Part shown: piece by piece, positions 31,893-46,800 of the stretch
Layout of the letters: every line of letters starts with the position of its first letter
Position numbering within the stretch: the stretch's first letter is position 1
Assembly: GCA_013407085.1 (NCBI GenBank)
Contig: JACCGJ010008235.1
Location: forward strand, 62,001-126,000
Direction: 5' to 3'
Length of the DNA stretch: 64,000 nucleotides
DNA from: Atriophallophorus winterbourni
Taxonomy: Eukaryota > Platyhelminthes > Trematoda > Plagiorchiida > Microphallidae
The notes under the pieces: model-generated
Seen by the model: only the letters and a program-made list of their open reading frames with translations
The model's database searches: none
Told to the model about the DNA's origin: nothing
Program-made: the position numbers and the translations under genes

Positions 31893-34800
31893 ATGTCATG
31901 TTTAAAAGCTGCTGCTAGATGTAGGATTGTGATAAACGAAACAAAGGTGAGTTCTGACAACATTATTATGTGGTTTTAATGAATGAACTGAAATCGTTTT
32001 ATTTCGTCGTCAGGCATTTGTAAACATTGATAATGATGGAGCTACTTTCGCCGTGCATTATTATTTCACGATTCAATTAGTGTTATCATTTTGTTTCAAC
32101 TTATCCGATTCATGTCGTGCATGGTAATAAAAGATCACGAACCAATCGTTTATGAACGCATATATTGGATCTACGTATTTTAAGGTCAATTGTCTCAGCC
32201 GTCCTCAAATTACCACGGTGAAGTCTGATTGATTAGTTGTGGGTAACCGTGTAAACAACAGAGAGCTCACCCTTGGTCGATGGTTCGTGACGAGCAGATA
32301 TGTTAGGTCAAAAGAATCACCCACCTGGAACTTAATTGTGTGATGCTCAGGCACAAAGTGCTCCAGTTTTCGCTTTACACGGTCTATGTATCTCGCACTA
32401 CAGGAGCAGAGAATGTGGTAGATGCATATTAATTTTGTCTGACGAGATAGACGGACTTTAGGCTGCTCTCTGATAACCGGTTTTATGTTGGAAGTTAGCC
32501 GCACTTTTTCAGATGTGAAGGTTCTTTCACGATTTAATCTAGCTTTCTGGTAAGAAATTCGCTGGAGGTGTGGTTCTTAAATTGAAATTGAATTTATGAG
32601 GGCTACTTTGTATTTCTCGTGCGAGTACCTTCCTAAGCGTTGTGCGCGAGTATCTTTGACGAAACATGTTGGATAACCATCTTCACTCATGGTGATCCGT
32701 ATCACCGCAAGTTATTCCCCCAAATGTTCTTCATAAACAATTTTATGTAGATCTGTGATCAAGTTACGTAACAAATTTATTGTTGTCTTTATTGGGACTG
32801 CACTAGTACAGTTTGTGTACTATTCAGCCCATGTTGATTTCCAAAACAACCCGTCTATTTAAGACTTCATCCGATTTTGTTGCTAGTAAAAAAACGGTAA
32901 TTTTTTTTTCAAATATTATGCGTCATAAGATATCTTACATCGAACTCGCGATTGATTGAATATTTTTGCATTCGATGGACATGGCTTGGCTAGCTCAGAC
33001 AACGTTGTAGAAAGCGCTTCAACATGCTTTTTATCTATCCACTGGGCAATTTATACCTGATGATAATTCTACCATATAATTCAACGTGTTTTATTGCTTT
33101 TTATTTCTTGGAACGTGTTATGAAAAAAGGATCGATTTTTAAACTTTGAGATGCAACATCATAGGTACAAAGAATTAGAAACTCATGTAAAGATACAGTG
33201 AAGTATTACCAACCCGGTGATCTAATGTCCTCAACACTTGTGTTGAGCTTCCAATGCGTTTCTTCCTCCGTGGTTTCTTTTCTCAAAAACGTTTATCAAC
33301 GTGATTTAAGCTCATTAATCGTTTATTTCTACAGAGACTTCGCTTTTCTGTTATCCTTCAAAATTTACCAATTTTAATAGTGAATTTCGAATAATCCCAG
33401 CAGGGTAATTGCCTTATTTTCATGTCGTGGATTATTGATAATAATATCGAGTGTCATATTCGAGAAATTTCGCTGGTGCAATAATTTCCGTGTTTTAAAT
33501 TACGTTGGAACGAAGAATTTCGTATCGTGGCTAAGTGCTACGGTGCAGCGATAATATTGACGATGAAATAAATGCATTTGAACGGTTCCAGGTGAAATTA
33601 GATATGTAATCGTACGCATTTGGATAAGAACAAGTAGAAAGAAACTTTATTCCTGTACACGAATTTTCAGCAATTCATAATTTTCATAGTGGATGTGTTT
33701 ACGTCATGTCAATCCATGACGAACCAGTTTCCCTTTATAACGTTTATTACGTTTTTCCGCAAGCATCAGGACATTCCGTGAAACTTTAAACACATCACCT
33801 TCAGCTACTTATAAAGTAGCGAGTAGACGAGAACTTCGATTCGCATTGCGCCATCCGTCTACACAAATACTAGTTCGAAACGCGAAGAGTCCAGCGGATA
33901 CGCATAGCTGATGAGAGGCAAAAACCTCGAAACCGGTCCTGTGCTTCCGGTGAGATTTTAGCGTTGCGGAATTTTATTCTATTTCGAACTATCCTGGGGT
34001 TGTAATAACCCTCGCGGCAATACGCCGTTGGATCAGTTGGGGCTTAGATTAGTCCCTTTAGCTACTTATAAAGTAGCGAGTAGACGAGAACTTCGATTCG
34101 TATTGCGCCATCCGTCTACACAAATACTAGTTCGAAACGCGAAGGGTCCAGTGGATACGCATAGCGGATAAGAGGCAAAAACCTTGAAACAGGTCCCGTG
34201 CTTACGGTGATATTTTAGCGTTTCGGAATGGTATTCAACTTCCACCTTCCGTGGGGCTCACCCACTTGACGAAACTTTTATGATTATTCTTTAAAGTTAG
34301 TAGTCCAACGCCCATCTTGTTTACCCACGAACCCAAAAACAATAGAGAAAATGTTTATTGCGCACATGACGAGATACCAAAGCACTTGTCAATGCGATAT
34401 GATTTTGTAATTGATTTCATAACAACCGGGTTGATACAAACCGTGATCTCAGACAGGGCTAGTTTGACAAACCCTGACAAATTTAATAATGATCGAGAGC
34501 GGCTGACGTCTTCAATCTCTTCATGCTTACGATGATATTGTCGCCCAAACTATTCTCATGCGATCCTCCGGCAAATTGAACAGTTACGGGATGGTGACTA
34601 ACGCCGTCGAACATTTTAAATCTTCCTGCTCTTTTAATTTCGGGTGATGTGAGCAGCACATCCGTTTGGTCATCCACAAGCGCCTTGAGTGTTTGCCCAC
34701 GAGTCACTCTATGATTCTGTGTTTGAACATCGTGGTTTGTTGTATGCAACCGTGGCATTCATGTATAACCTAGTTCCTGCACGTTTGTTGTACCGGAATT

Positions 34801-37800
34801 TGGTATTCTGCGTAACTTCCGACAGCTTTCATCGCTCATGCACTTTAAACCTCCACCATAATGACCCTACGCATTTTAACTCCAGGAATCGTTTAGAAAC
34901 ATAGGAAACGTGATTCTTTGACATTTAGAGTCATCTTTTTATTTCATTTATTCATAATGAAAGCGGTATGCTTAATTGCACTGTGTGTGTTAGAAAATAG
35001 TCAATCACAACACTCGCGACTCTGCTGAAATAGTACATTCCAAATCAATACTATATACCGTTCATTGGATGATAAATAGTTAGTTTAGGCTTGCATGGAG
35101 AGGCTGTTGCAGTCAGCCCATTAATGAATATCCTACATACGCCAAAAAAACAAAGTGAAGTTCTAAATAGCACCCTGAAATCGATCAAAGTACTCGTTAC
35201 ATCTTTATTAGACCAGACACTCAAATAAACTTCCCTTCATTATAGAAAATAAATCTGCTCACATCGTCATCCAAGTACAAGAATATCACGAACGCTTGCC
35301 AGTGTGTTTAAACTGCTTAACTACAAACAATATTCGCTCGACCCAAAATTTATTATTATACTTTTCTGGAAACCAGAGAATACTTTCAAAGGTTTCAACA
35401 ACGGTTTGCGTGTCATTAGTTTCAGTAACCACGAAGCGTTTTTAAGAAAAAGTGTAGCACAATTACTGTGGCCAGTACATTTATATGGAAATGGTTTTGT
35501 CTTGATTATTTCCTAATGAATTTTCTAATGTGGTACGTATTATTTGTGGATGAAACATTTTGTGCGTAAAACGGAATGTTAAAGTCACATTGAGAATCTT
35601 AAATATGTGGGTAAGGGGTAATGGCAACGATCAGAGAAGCGGTTGTAATGAAAAAGATCAAGGTTTTCTGTAGGTCGGAAGGGTTTTGTTTTAGTAATTG
35701 TATTTTATCGTTATTATTATCGAAACAACAACATCTGGATGCACACAACCGATTGTTTACCCAAATTTTGCGCTCATCTCATCCGCTCAAATATAATTCA
35801 CGTTAGATTGAACTTAAAGGAATAGCTTGCTAACTTTGTGGATTTTCATGAAACATTCGGGTTTACACATGTTGCACATTTTTCAAGGAAGGTGGGGAAC
35901 ATGTTGAGAAGTTTAGAATAGTTCAACAAATAAAAATGTTTGATAATCTTCACGTATTTGAAATTGCAATCTGTTTTCGATTGTGAACATGCAATATCAA
36001 TCATTAAGTAAAGTTTCATTTCAAAAATTCACGTGTCAAGTTTACTAACGAATTCTAACATTCTCATTGATTTAGATTTTTATAAGACAAACTGCATAAA
36101 AAACGCAGACGGCTGTATGCTTTTTTAAATCTTGTGTATTTTAATAGGGAGGTTGTCATTTTTCATTTTATCATAGTGGAGAATACAGAGAGCAGTTTGC
36201 ATCAACATGGCGTTCATCTTTCGATAATCTCATATTTACGTAGGGAATTAAATAAAAATATATATGGAATTATTACAACATTTCGGCATACTACAAAAGT
36301 ATAGATAATCAATATTGTCGATAAAGTCGTTTCTGAAACCAGTTTTAGACAGTTAGAAAGCGTTTGTCAAGTCTAATCGCACAGGTGCTTGTAACATCTT
36401 AAATTTTGTTTGGATTTCCATGGACAGATTTGAAAACGAAAAATGCGGATTTTATGCTTCTTTCTGTTACAGAATAGTAAAATGGATTTCCGCATTGCAT
36501 GTGATAAAAGCTATGACAGCTGATAATATTAAGAAGCAATTAAATTGATGACAGAATGATAAAACAATATACGGATGGGTTTTACCCTCATCAATTAAAT
36601 TTTCACGAAACGTTTTGGATAACGGTGGTATACGAGTTGTTGGATTGCTTCAGAATATCCTGTTTTCGTTCTCTTCCACTGCTGTACATATGTTGTATCT
36701 CTTTAGACAATTGAAGAAAATTAAGATGTATATCCTAGGACAGTATCTTTATCATTAAGTGTTCCATTTATAAGATGCAACTTTGTGTAGATAATCGATG
36801 TTATTCAAAATTACCTTTAATGTTTTGTTGACCTCTGTGACAGCTAAGCGAAAAACATCAGTTGGCACAACTCTATTGTCTTCCATTGTCTCATTATCTT
36901 TATTAGGGACCACAAATTTTTTGAAGTTACCTGCTAGGTAATTGCGAAATCTCCGTAAGCTTTACAAAGAATTCTGTCGATAGCCTTAAAAGCTTCTATT
37001 TGATAAATTGATACGTGTTTGTTCGAATCACTAGGAGAAAGTCTAGGATCACTCGTAAACATCATCAACATCTGCATGCGAAAGTTTGCTAAACATGTGT
37101 CAAAATTAGTAGCGTGAAATATTTCCAAAAATATACACCAATTTGTTAAGATCATTTAACATTTCAAAATGGAACTATTGTAATTTAGCTAAGAACATCA
37201 ATAATCTCATTCAGTTTTAGGCAGTTAACGAATGCGTATTCGGGTCATTTTAATGTGAAAAAATCAATAAATTTTGTTTGCAGAAAGTTAAGATATCATA
37301 GTAACCAATGCATATATTTTGCACTGTAGAACATAATTTTAGAATATATAAAAATATTTTAATATCCCAGCTTCGAAAGCTGCACATACAAACTGAATTT
37401 TAGAAAACTCATCATAATATACTATTTAACACAATATTATACATACACTCCATCATTTGCAATTTATATATGTCATCATCATCATCAGCCCTCTCCGTGC
37501 CGAGTGGCACATGAGGCGAAGACAACTTCACGCCAGTAATTTCCTCATAAACTTGAAGTGTTCTTTTTTCAAGTTCAAATAGAAAAATGAAAAGCTGCTT
37601 GGAATGCGTTTTCGCCTTTTTTGACACATTATATTCGGTAAGTGAATTGGAATATACGTACGTATCGTATAAACGGCGTTAACTTCTTTAAGTAAATAAG
37701 AAAAATAGAATAATTGGTAAATTTTGCAATTTTCTGTTGATCAATTGTTTCAAAAACAGTTGTTTTCCACCAACTCGATGAACTATAATTATTAACCGTT

Positions 37801-40800
37801 TTTGGAAATTATAATTTTAATTGATCAGCTACGATTGCTATAACATCAGCTGTCATGTAATCGCTGCATTCGAAGCAATCCAATTTTGAATTTAATATAT
37901 GCAGTCAGAAACGGTTTTCTTGAAATCTTTCAGCGTCAGCTGAGTTTAGCAACATGATATATTATTCTGAAATCCTTCTAATCTGAATAGCTAGGACCAC
38001 ATTTTATTTCCATTAAATGTGCATAGTAACGCTTGATCAAATTCAGATTTGTTCCTATTAATTTCTTGTTCACATCATATCTATGTTTACACGTGGTTGA
38101 ACAAAAAAGAAGTTCAGCTGACGACCTCATCTAATCTGTGGATGAACTGTCAAGAAAAAACTACGCCATCTAGCGAATACCAGTTGAACAACATCACACC
38201 ACGAGCTACGAATGTTCTCTTTTAAATCCAAACCTTCGGTGTTTCCAGATTTTCGTTTATCATCTTTGAGATTTGGTCATATGGTGGTGATTGGTAGAAT
38301 AAATAAAGTAGTCTGAATGATACACACAACTCATATGGAACACGTAGATATCAGTGAGCCTCTAGAGATGCACTGCAACAGAAAGCGAAATGACACATCG
38401 GACAAGCTTATCATCCTCGAAGTGCAGTAAACATTATTTCGGTAACATCTGAAAAGCTGATACGCATGCTCCGACTTACAAGACGCTCTATAAGGCACTA
38501 AGAATAAGCGTAGTTGATCCTTGAATCTAGCCTGTTGACAAAAAGTCCTGAACGAAAATGCTTAGCTCGGCGAACACCATCATTTGAAAAACTCCACAGC
38601 ACATGCTACATGTAATTTCTTCTATGTCGAAACAAGAAGAAGTTAGGGTTTTATTCATTGGTACAAATACTCCAAGTACAGTTATGGTTGCAGAGATCGC
38701 TGGACAGTTCGTCTAGAATTTTAACTTCGTTTCATTTATTTACACAAATATTTCGATTTTTCCAAATGCATCTCTATTTTTTCGATTATACTCTCGCGTG
38801 ATTATTTCTGCAATCTCACCTGGGGCCACCATCAAGTATTATTTTGAATCCAGTGAAAATTGACCGTATTGTCATTTCTGTTTTACAATTGTCATCATAA
38901 CTATATCACCTTTGTATTACACGTAATCAGCCTAACCAGAATCTAGATAACATGAAAAGAGATGAACTTCTTACGTCAGCTAAATAACATCCTGAATAAT
39001 ATTTAATTTGTAGTGCCACACAAGATATTAAATAATAAGTAGGAAACAATTAAGGCAAAATGTCTAGTTTTGTTGAATAAAACTAAATATAATCATGTAA
39101 ATATATAATTTGAAATAACAAATTTATATCTTAAAGACTCACGCGCAAAACAATTAGTGTTCTGACAATAAACCATTTTTAGATCATCATTTGCATGGAT
39201 TTCCATCTCACATATTACTTGATCGTTTTGGTCCTGATTGCACTCATCAGGTAGGGACAGTACGAATATGAGAGGAATGTTAAACAAGATGTGAATTTGT
39301 TGTTTGATTGGGCTTTAACTGCCAGCCGATTCAATACCATGTGAACATGCACAAGAACCTGGGTTAAACCCACAGGTTTGAGCAAAAAATCCGCTTTTAA
39401 GTTGCACACATTACAAACGGTTTCGGACAGTTTTAACATATCATTTAGTTCAAACTTTTCGTTTACTGTTTCTCAAATGTTACAAGATATGTTGATAATG
39501 ATTTTCATATCCTCACCTGATGTGTGAAAACAGCATGAAATAAGTAGTTGCCGGTGTGTGGTTTAAATGCATGTAAATGAGGTTTTTGAGAGTACGTGTG
39601 TTTAACACATGTACATGTGTTTTGGTACATGTGATTGAACAGGTTAGTCGTGCTGACCATATGCAACAGTGGATTACAAACGCAACTTGTTTACCATTCT
39701 TCCACTGTTTCAACGCATCGTAGTGTGAGTACCTGTTGAGTAAAATCAGCACGCAACTTATCTAGGAGTGAGCGTGTGTGCCTAAAGTGTAAGAAGTGTT
39801 GATTTATTGTTCAAGGCAAATCGTTAAATTCTTCCACACATACGTTTGAACAGATTGGCCATCCCAACCTTATCTAGCAGTGTCTGGCAATTTTATACCG
39901 TTTTCAGTTCCGATTAATTTTTTATTGTAAGCGGAGGTAAGTGAAGATCATCATTTAATGAATAATGGATGAGATTAAGTACACTGTCTCACGAGTAACG
40001 TCGAATATTGGTAGATAGTCATACGTATTATTTTTGAATCATTTAAAGAAATTCATATTTTGATTCACTCAGTTGTGTGGATTGTCTCTTGTGATCATCG
40101 GTGCTTTGATGAAATTTACCAATCTGTGGAAGACAATTGTCCTGAGATCGCTAAATGAAGTCTTGAATAATGCGCTCTCCAGATTTATCAAGCAGGAAGA
40201 TGTTCAGGCAACTGCCGAAAGTGTTTGGCACGCCGTTGGTGAGAACAACAATTACTTTATCAAATATGTTGCGCTTAATCTTAATTGGTAAAATTTTCGA
40301 ACGTTTTTCATTTTATTTTTAAAATCACTATCAAACAAATACGTTGTCTGTTGAACGGATTTAAACATAATGTTTTTAAGATGAACGGTTTTTGTATCAA
40401 TTTCGTAGAATAATCAATTTCGAAAAGTCATTGTAAAAATGTTGTGAGCAGAGAATATTTCAATAATATATTCTTACATACTGTGGTTTATGTAAAGACA
40501 TACTGCAATTATATTTAAGCTGATAAACACTGCTTATCGATACCGGGACTTTGTATCATGTTCCTTGAAAACTGTAAAAAATGTTGAAACTAATACGACA
40601 AGATAAAAATGCTGCATCCTATTTGAAAAGGATGCATTTGAATACTCCCAGGTTTATGAAGTAAACCACTAATATGCTAGTCAGTTTGCATTAAACACGC
40701 CTTGCAAAAGCAATTGAATGTAAATGGTTTCAATTGCTTGGAAGTCGACTTTTTACATTTGATTTTTACACTCTACAATTTAGTGACTCATGCTTCAAAC

Positions 40801-43800
40801 AATTCTCGTTCACAGGCAAACTACGCTTCATTTTTCTAGTTCAGGCGACCTGATTACGAGATTAAACTTAGTCATCTAAATTCTAATGTTTTCATACATA
40901 TAAACACAAAATTTGTTTGAGGGTCCTTGTCAAGCGCACGAAGTTTTGCATTCAATATCACACAAAACTTTGTTAAGGTAACCAAATTAATGTGTTGCTC
41001 ACATCCACCCCACTTACACATCACTTTCGGTCTCTGGCTGTTTGCCGTCATCGCTTTTAGTCAGTATGATTAGGTTCATGAGCCTTGAAACAGTGGATAA
41101 GGTAACATTCTGCACAATTTTATTTAATTTTATAAACAAATTAGCTTCATGCAACATTGTCACACCTTCACACCTTGCACGTGTGAACCAGCGTGTCAAT
41201 TGAACTTGAGCAATTTCACGCTGTGCTGATTGATCTTGTCTTTGTCAACACGACTTAACACATCTAGGACTTCAACGGGCTGCTTAGTGAGACGAACAAT
41301 AAGATGGAAAGTGGTGGATGTTCATACTGGATGTGACGAAGCTGCTGTGTCAGAAGTGAAACGTTACACAAAAACTCCATAGTCAGATTAATTTTCAAAT
41401 GTTGTTTTCATGTATATCACTACATGATCTGTCCCAAGCATCTTTCAGAACATGGTTTTATCTCGTGCTCGCGTTCCACTCAATTACACATCTACGATCA
41501 ATTTAAACGGGTGTCTCGCAATTTTTTGTCCCTCGTAAGAATTATATATGCCAGTAAAGATCACGTAAGCTTCTCTTATAGTGTGAGATTGTTTAGCAAC
41601 TTGCAACTTGGTGTTACGATGTGAAAAAACAAATTGTGGAGCTGATTGACATTTCTTTTATTTGTCCGGTTCTAAACCGACATATGAACTTAGTTATTCA
41701 ATATGATTTCCATTAAATTCAAAATTTCAATTTCTAATTTTCAAGCTACAATTAGCCTCATTTTCATCATCACCGGAATAATTATATTCGCTTTGTCGCT
41801 GCTTGCGCTACTTGGAGTATTTTGCAAAAAATACTGTGTGATCAAAATTGTAAGTTATTTTCTGAGCGTGTGATCACTCCGTAATATTTCCATTTACGTT
41901 TTTTTGTAAATATCGAAGACCACTAATCATTCCCTTATGCAGAAGATGTAAAATAATTATAAATTTGTGGTGTAATCTTGAAAATATATGATTAAATAAA
42001 ATTTAACCTGCCGAAAATCCATGTTCGAATTATCTAAATATTTCTTCCTAATGATGATTCGTATAAAACTAAATTATAACTAGTAAGCCGAATAGCTTGT
42101 TGTCACGCGCTATCTTGTGTTTACCATCTTGAGTAACTCAAATTTACAATAAAATAAAAGCATTAATACGTGCATATTTGTGGCTATATTAAGTAGGAAA
42201 TCTCTCAAAGAGTGACCGTTAGAGCAAACTGAATTTTTTTATCAGGTTGACCATTTTTAACTGATTTTAACTGTCTGAAGGCAGACAATATTCAATATTC
42301 CATATTTATGGTTAACAAATCTATTGACATTATGATAACTACATAGTCGACATTTTTCTACAAATGCATATAAATATAAATGTATAAATAGGATGATTCG
42401 ATAGTTTGTTAATGGTTAGGGATATTTCAAGCATAGCTCATAGTTTTTCGTCAATGTTTGACTTGTATGGAGCTGAACTCAAAGTAATTCAAAGTTTTAA
42501 TGGTCCAAAAAGTAAATACTTTACAGTAACCACAGATTAAAAATATAGGGAATTCATAAAAAAACAACACAAATGTTTTATACATATGGAAAGTCAGCAC
42601 GTGTATTCAGGTGCAAGGTTAGGTTTGGTCAACATATACTTGTCAAGTTCCGCTTTGAACATGTTCAGGCTTGTTGCGCAAATGATATGTAGGGGCAGGT
42701 AGTTCCATAGTAAACAGACTCTGACAGCAAAGAAAAACCTTCGACAATTTGATCTGGAGTGTGGAATAATTAACTTATAGCCATGCGATGTGCTATCACG
42801 TGATTCTTGCCGATAAAACAGGTGTTCAAGTGGGTGATCCACTGTATGCAGAATGATGAAAAGCAGGATCAAGTCACCCCTGAGACGATGGTACGAAAAG
42901 TCAAAGAGGTTTAGTGTTGCAATCCGCTCATCGTATGGCCTGTTCTATAGCCCGGTCAACAGTTTTGTAGCGCGGTGGTATACCCGTTGCAGCAAGGTCA
43001 TGTCCTTTTGTAACCATGGGGACCAAGCTTGAACAGCATACTCCATTGTTGGTCTGATATAGGTGTTAATTATACGTGGGAGTATCTGCTTTGAGAAACG
43101 ACCAAAGATCAGTTGAGGAATTCAAAACAAAACACGTGCGCACTGAATAAGAATATCTACGGCAGTGGCGTTTATAGTGTGACATCTCCAACTCAAAACC
43201 ATGAACTCGGGTGCTGCTAGAAGTTCGAATTGCGAATCACAATTAAGAAATTCGTATGCCATGACAAGATCGCCCAACATTCTCATTCGTAAAAGCATCC
43301 ATACTTGCAGTCAAAATCAAGGTCCAGAGAAAATTGGTCAGTCACTCCATGTCGACGCAGTCTAACATATTGTTTCGATCAAAAAACGCATTGTCTAATA
43401 GCATGCGCTGTTCCGATCATTTCACACAGGTTTTCTGCAAAAAATTATAATGTTCACATTCGCTCCCACAAATAAATTCTGGAATGTACAATCCAGCAGC
43501 TGTAACGATGTTGTAAACAGTCGCAACAAGAATGATTTCTTTATGTAAGTTGCAAGAACAATATAGAAGAAAAAGAAAAAGAAAACTTTATTCGTGTACA
43601 CAAAATTTTCAATAATCAAATCAATTTCTCCACAAAGCTAAGAAAAAGTTAAATGTATAAAATCACTGAAGCGTGATCCAGTTGAAGTCCCGCAAAATAA
43701 ATAATTCACGTGGGTCAAAATGCTGTCAGGTTACACAGGCCTAAACTGATATGTGAATGAAATTCGAAAATAAAGTTAGAAAATTAACGAGGAGACCTCA

Positions 43801-46800
43801 AAATCGGTAATCAAATTGTCAGACGCATCTTCGACTCTGAAACAACCATCGATTGATTAAACATTTATCGTGCCAGGTAAGGAACAAAATTGTTTCTGAA
43901 GTCATTTGTTCTTGAATAAGAAAAACATATTGGCTTCGGGTGTAGGAACAATATTTGCGGGCAACGCTGGACTAGTTCGGGGGATGTAGAATATCGAAAG
44001 AAATGATTTGGATCAACCTCTTGCCTTCATGAGTGTGACGATCGACAATAGTGTGTCGAATTAAATCCGCGGAGACAGCTCAATCTTGAGATAACCTTAA
44101 TACCCCTTATGTTCAGCAAAAAATCCTTTTTCCAGGAGGACAGTAAAAATTACGGGTGATGCGAAAGACAGTGTTGAATGATGCAATAAAAACAGATTTG
44201 AATTACATTTTGTGGGATGGAGAGAGAATGGAGGCGAATAGCACTGAATGACAACCGGCGAACTTTCAGCAATTGTATGGTCACATTATTGTTTCCTTTT
44301 GACTATCGAATATTGTAATGCCAAGCTACTTGAAGCTATTATATCTTTCAAACACCAAGTTGTTAAATGAAACACGAGGAATGTTATGATGCAGAGCTAA
44401 AAATCACTGTTCAGTCATGTTGGGAAATAACATTTCGTTGCATTTTGGGGAGTCGAAGATAAACCAAGTGTGACTGACTATTGACCAATGCTTGTAATTA
44501 TTGATTCTAAAGCAAGTTGGTCGACTCGACTATTGTGGTTCGATGCAACGTCAACTTCGTCGACGTATTTGATAGAAAGTGCATAAGGGATACAAGGAAG
44601 TTGAGAAATGTAAATAGAAAATAATAATGGGGATAGTATTGCACCCTGCAGGACACCACGAGGAATCGGTATCGCACGGTAGGTTTTGCCATTTCCGACC
44701 GTATATTGAAGGCGACCATCCAAGTAGGATGCAATCCAATGAATAATGTTCAATGAAACACCACTTTCGGATTGTTTTCGAAGTAAGGAATTTAGAATGA
44801 AATAGAATGAAAATTTTAGTATAATTCATTTAATAATTGCGGCATACTCGCTACTCAAAACATCATGATGACCTCCATGTAGAGACTCGAACAGCTCTGC
44901 TAGCTTTATCATATTCACGAAACGAGCAGAAAGATGGGGTCTATTGGAATCTGTATGGCTCGACTTAATGTCATTTGTTTCATTATATAATTCACCTAAC
45001 ACGCAACAAAATGGTTATGAACGCTGTCTTTGGGCAAGCAGTGATTCACATAATACTAAACAATGGTCATATATTAGTATATATGTTATCTAAATACAAA
45101 TATTTTTATTAGTTGTCGGTGTCCGAAACTAATGAAATGTTTACCGTTTAACGTACGTTACAAGATAACTGGTGTTAATTTTTTAAACAAATATTTTTAT
45201 TACATAATAAATTAGGCTCAGAATTTGTGCACTGAATTAGGCTTTTAGTTTGCCATTGAGGATTCACTAGCAAATGTAATCCAATTTTCACATAACTCTT
45301 GATAATTGGATTCGAGTCGTTGACGATGCATGCCCTATCCATGCTTGTTACTTGGACATGTCTAAAGCTTTTGACCGTGTTAACCACGGCATACTGCTAC
45401 AAAAATTGGAGCAGCTCGGGGTGTCCGGCAGACTATTGGCCTGGATAAAGGATAACTTGACTGGTAGAGTAATATGGCTTAGAGTTGATGGGGCACTATC
45501 CAGCCCAGTAGAAGTTACACTTGGCGTAACTCAAGGCTCAGTCTTGGGGCCAATACTCTTCCTCGTGTACGCGAATGATATACTCGAAATCGTACGCGGC
45601 AATATCATTTTATTTGTGGATGTCATCAAAGTCTGGACTAGCATACGCACCATAGAAGATTGCCAAATTCTCCAAAAAGATCTCGAAGCACTTCATAATT
45701 GGTCCTTGCTGAACTGCTTACCATTCAACATCCAAAAATGTAAAATGCTACACGTCGGTAAATCATTCGAATTCACATACTCTCTGGGATCTCAGCAACT
45801 TTCATGGGTTACTGAAGAGAAAGACCTGTGCGTGTGGATTAGCAGTAACCTGAGGTCTTCACCGCACTGATCTGTCGTATACAAAATGTCCTGCCAAATC
45901 TTAGCATTGCTCAGAAGGATCATTGGTCGTTTCTCAAACAAGATACTCCCACGTATAATTAACACCTATATCAAACCAACAATGGAGTATGCTGTTCAAG
46001 CATGGTCCCCATGGTTACAAAAGGACATGACCTTGTTGAAACGGGTATACCACCGCGCTACAAAACTGGTGACCGGTCTATACAACAGATCATACGAGGA
46101 GCGGATTGCAACGCTATACCATTTTGACTTTTCGTACCGTCGTCTCATGGGTGAGTTGATCCTGCTTTTCAACATTCTGTATACAGTGGATCACCCACAT
46201 GAACACCTGTTTCATCGGCAAGAAGCACGTGATAGCAGATCGCATGGCTATAAGTTAATTATTCCACACTCCAGATCAAATTGTCGAAGGTTTTTCTTTG
46301 CTGTCAGAGTCTGTTTACTATGGAACTACCTGCCCCTACATATCATTTGCGCAACAAGCCTAAACATGTTCAAAGCTGAACTTGACAAGTATATGTTGAC
46401 CAAACCTAACCTTGCACCTGAATACACGTGCTGACTTTCCATATGTATAAAACATTTGTGTTGTTTTGTATGAATTCCCTATATTTTAATCTGCGGTTAC
46501 TGTAAAGTATTTGGTTTTTATATCATTAAAACTCCAAATTACTTTGAAAAAATTTGAATACGCAATAATGTGATTAGAATTACGTTGATTGATTTTTTAA
46601 CTAAACAAAAAACGCCGTGAAATTTGTAATCCTCGCGGAATAAATGTTTCAGTTTTCTCTCATATTTTTATGCAGTTTGCTATCCTGACGGGCATCGTTT
46701 CACTCGGACTTTTGGTACTAATCAATGTCTATTTCTCAGATAAATCAATCGTGAGTTTGATTATTCAGTCAAGATTTCAATTATTTTCATGTAGAATGTG

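Larger units (their letters stand above)
33803..34316 (+). repeat. Family delta tandem repeat (two 257-bp units) with hammerhead, retrozyme-like
   Basis: 'agctacttataaagtagcga' starts both units, at 33803 and 34060, exactly 257 bases apart. The first ~190 bases of the units are nearly identical; the last third is more diverged. Each contains a hammerhead at the same place. No coding frame is present. Tandem dimers of 170-400 bp with one type I hammerhead per unit are the known form of animal retrozymes, non-autonomous retroelements thought to spread through circular RNA with help from PLEs, and PLE pieces are present nearby. Located in intron 1 of tetraspanin B. Confidence 0.78.

Noticed and set aside
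37412..37627. 71-codon minus-strand frame with an aspartate run
   Set aside because: The run comes from an (ATC)n microsatellite; no other sign of coding.
39960..40012. Possible first exon of tetraspanin B (an ATG followed by about 15 codons before GTAGAT)
   Set aside because: The phase does not fit exon 2, and the exon at 31893 has the right phase, length, CRIV motif and an acceptor before the ATG.
45886..46434. 182-codon frame that could be taken as a host gene
   Set aside because: It is the C-terminal half of a CR1-like ORF2, continuous with the RT fragment just upstream.
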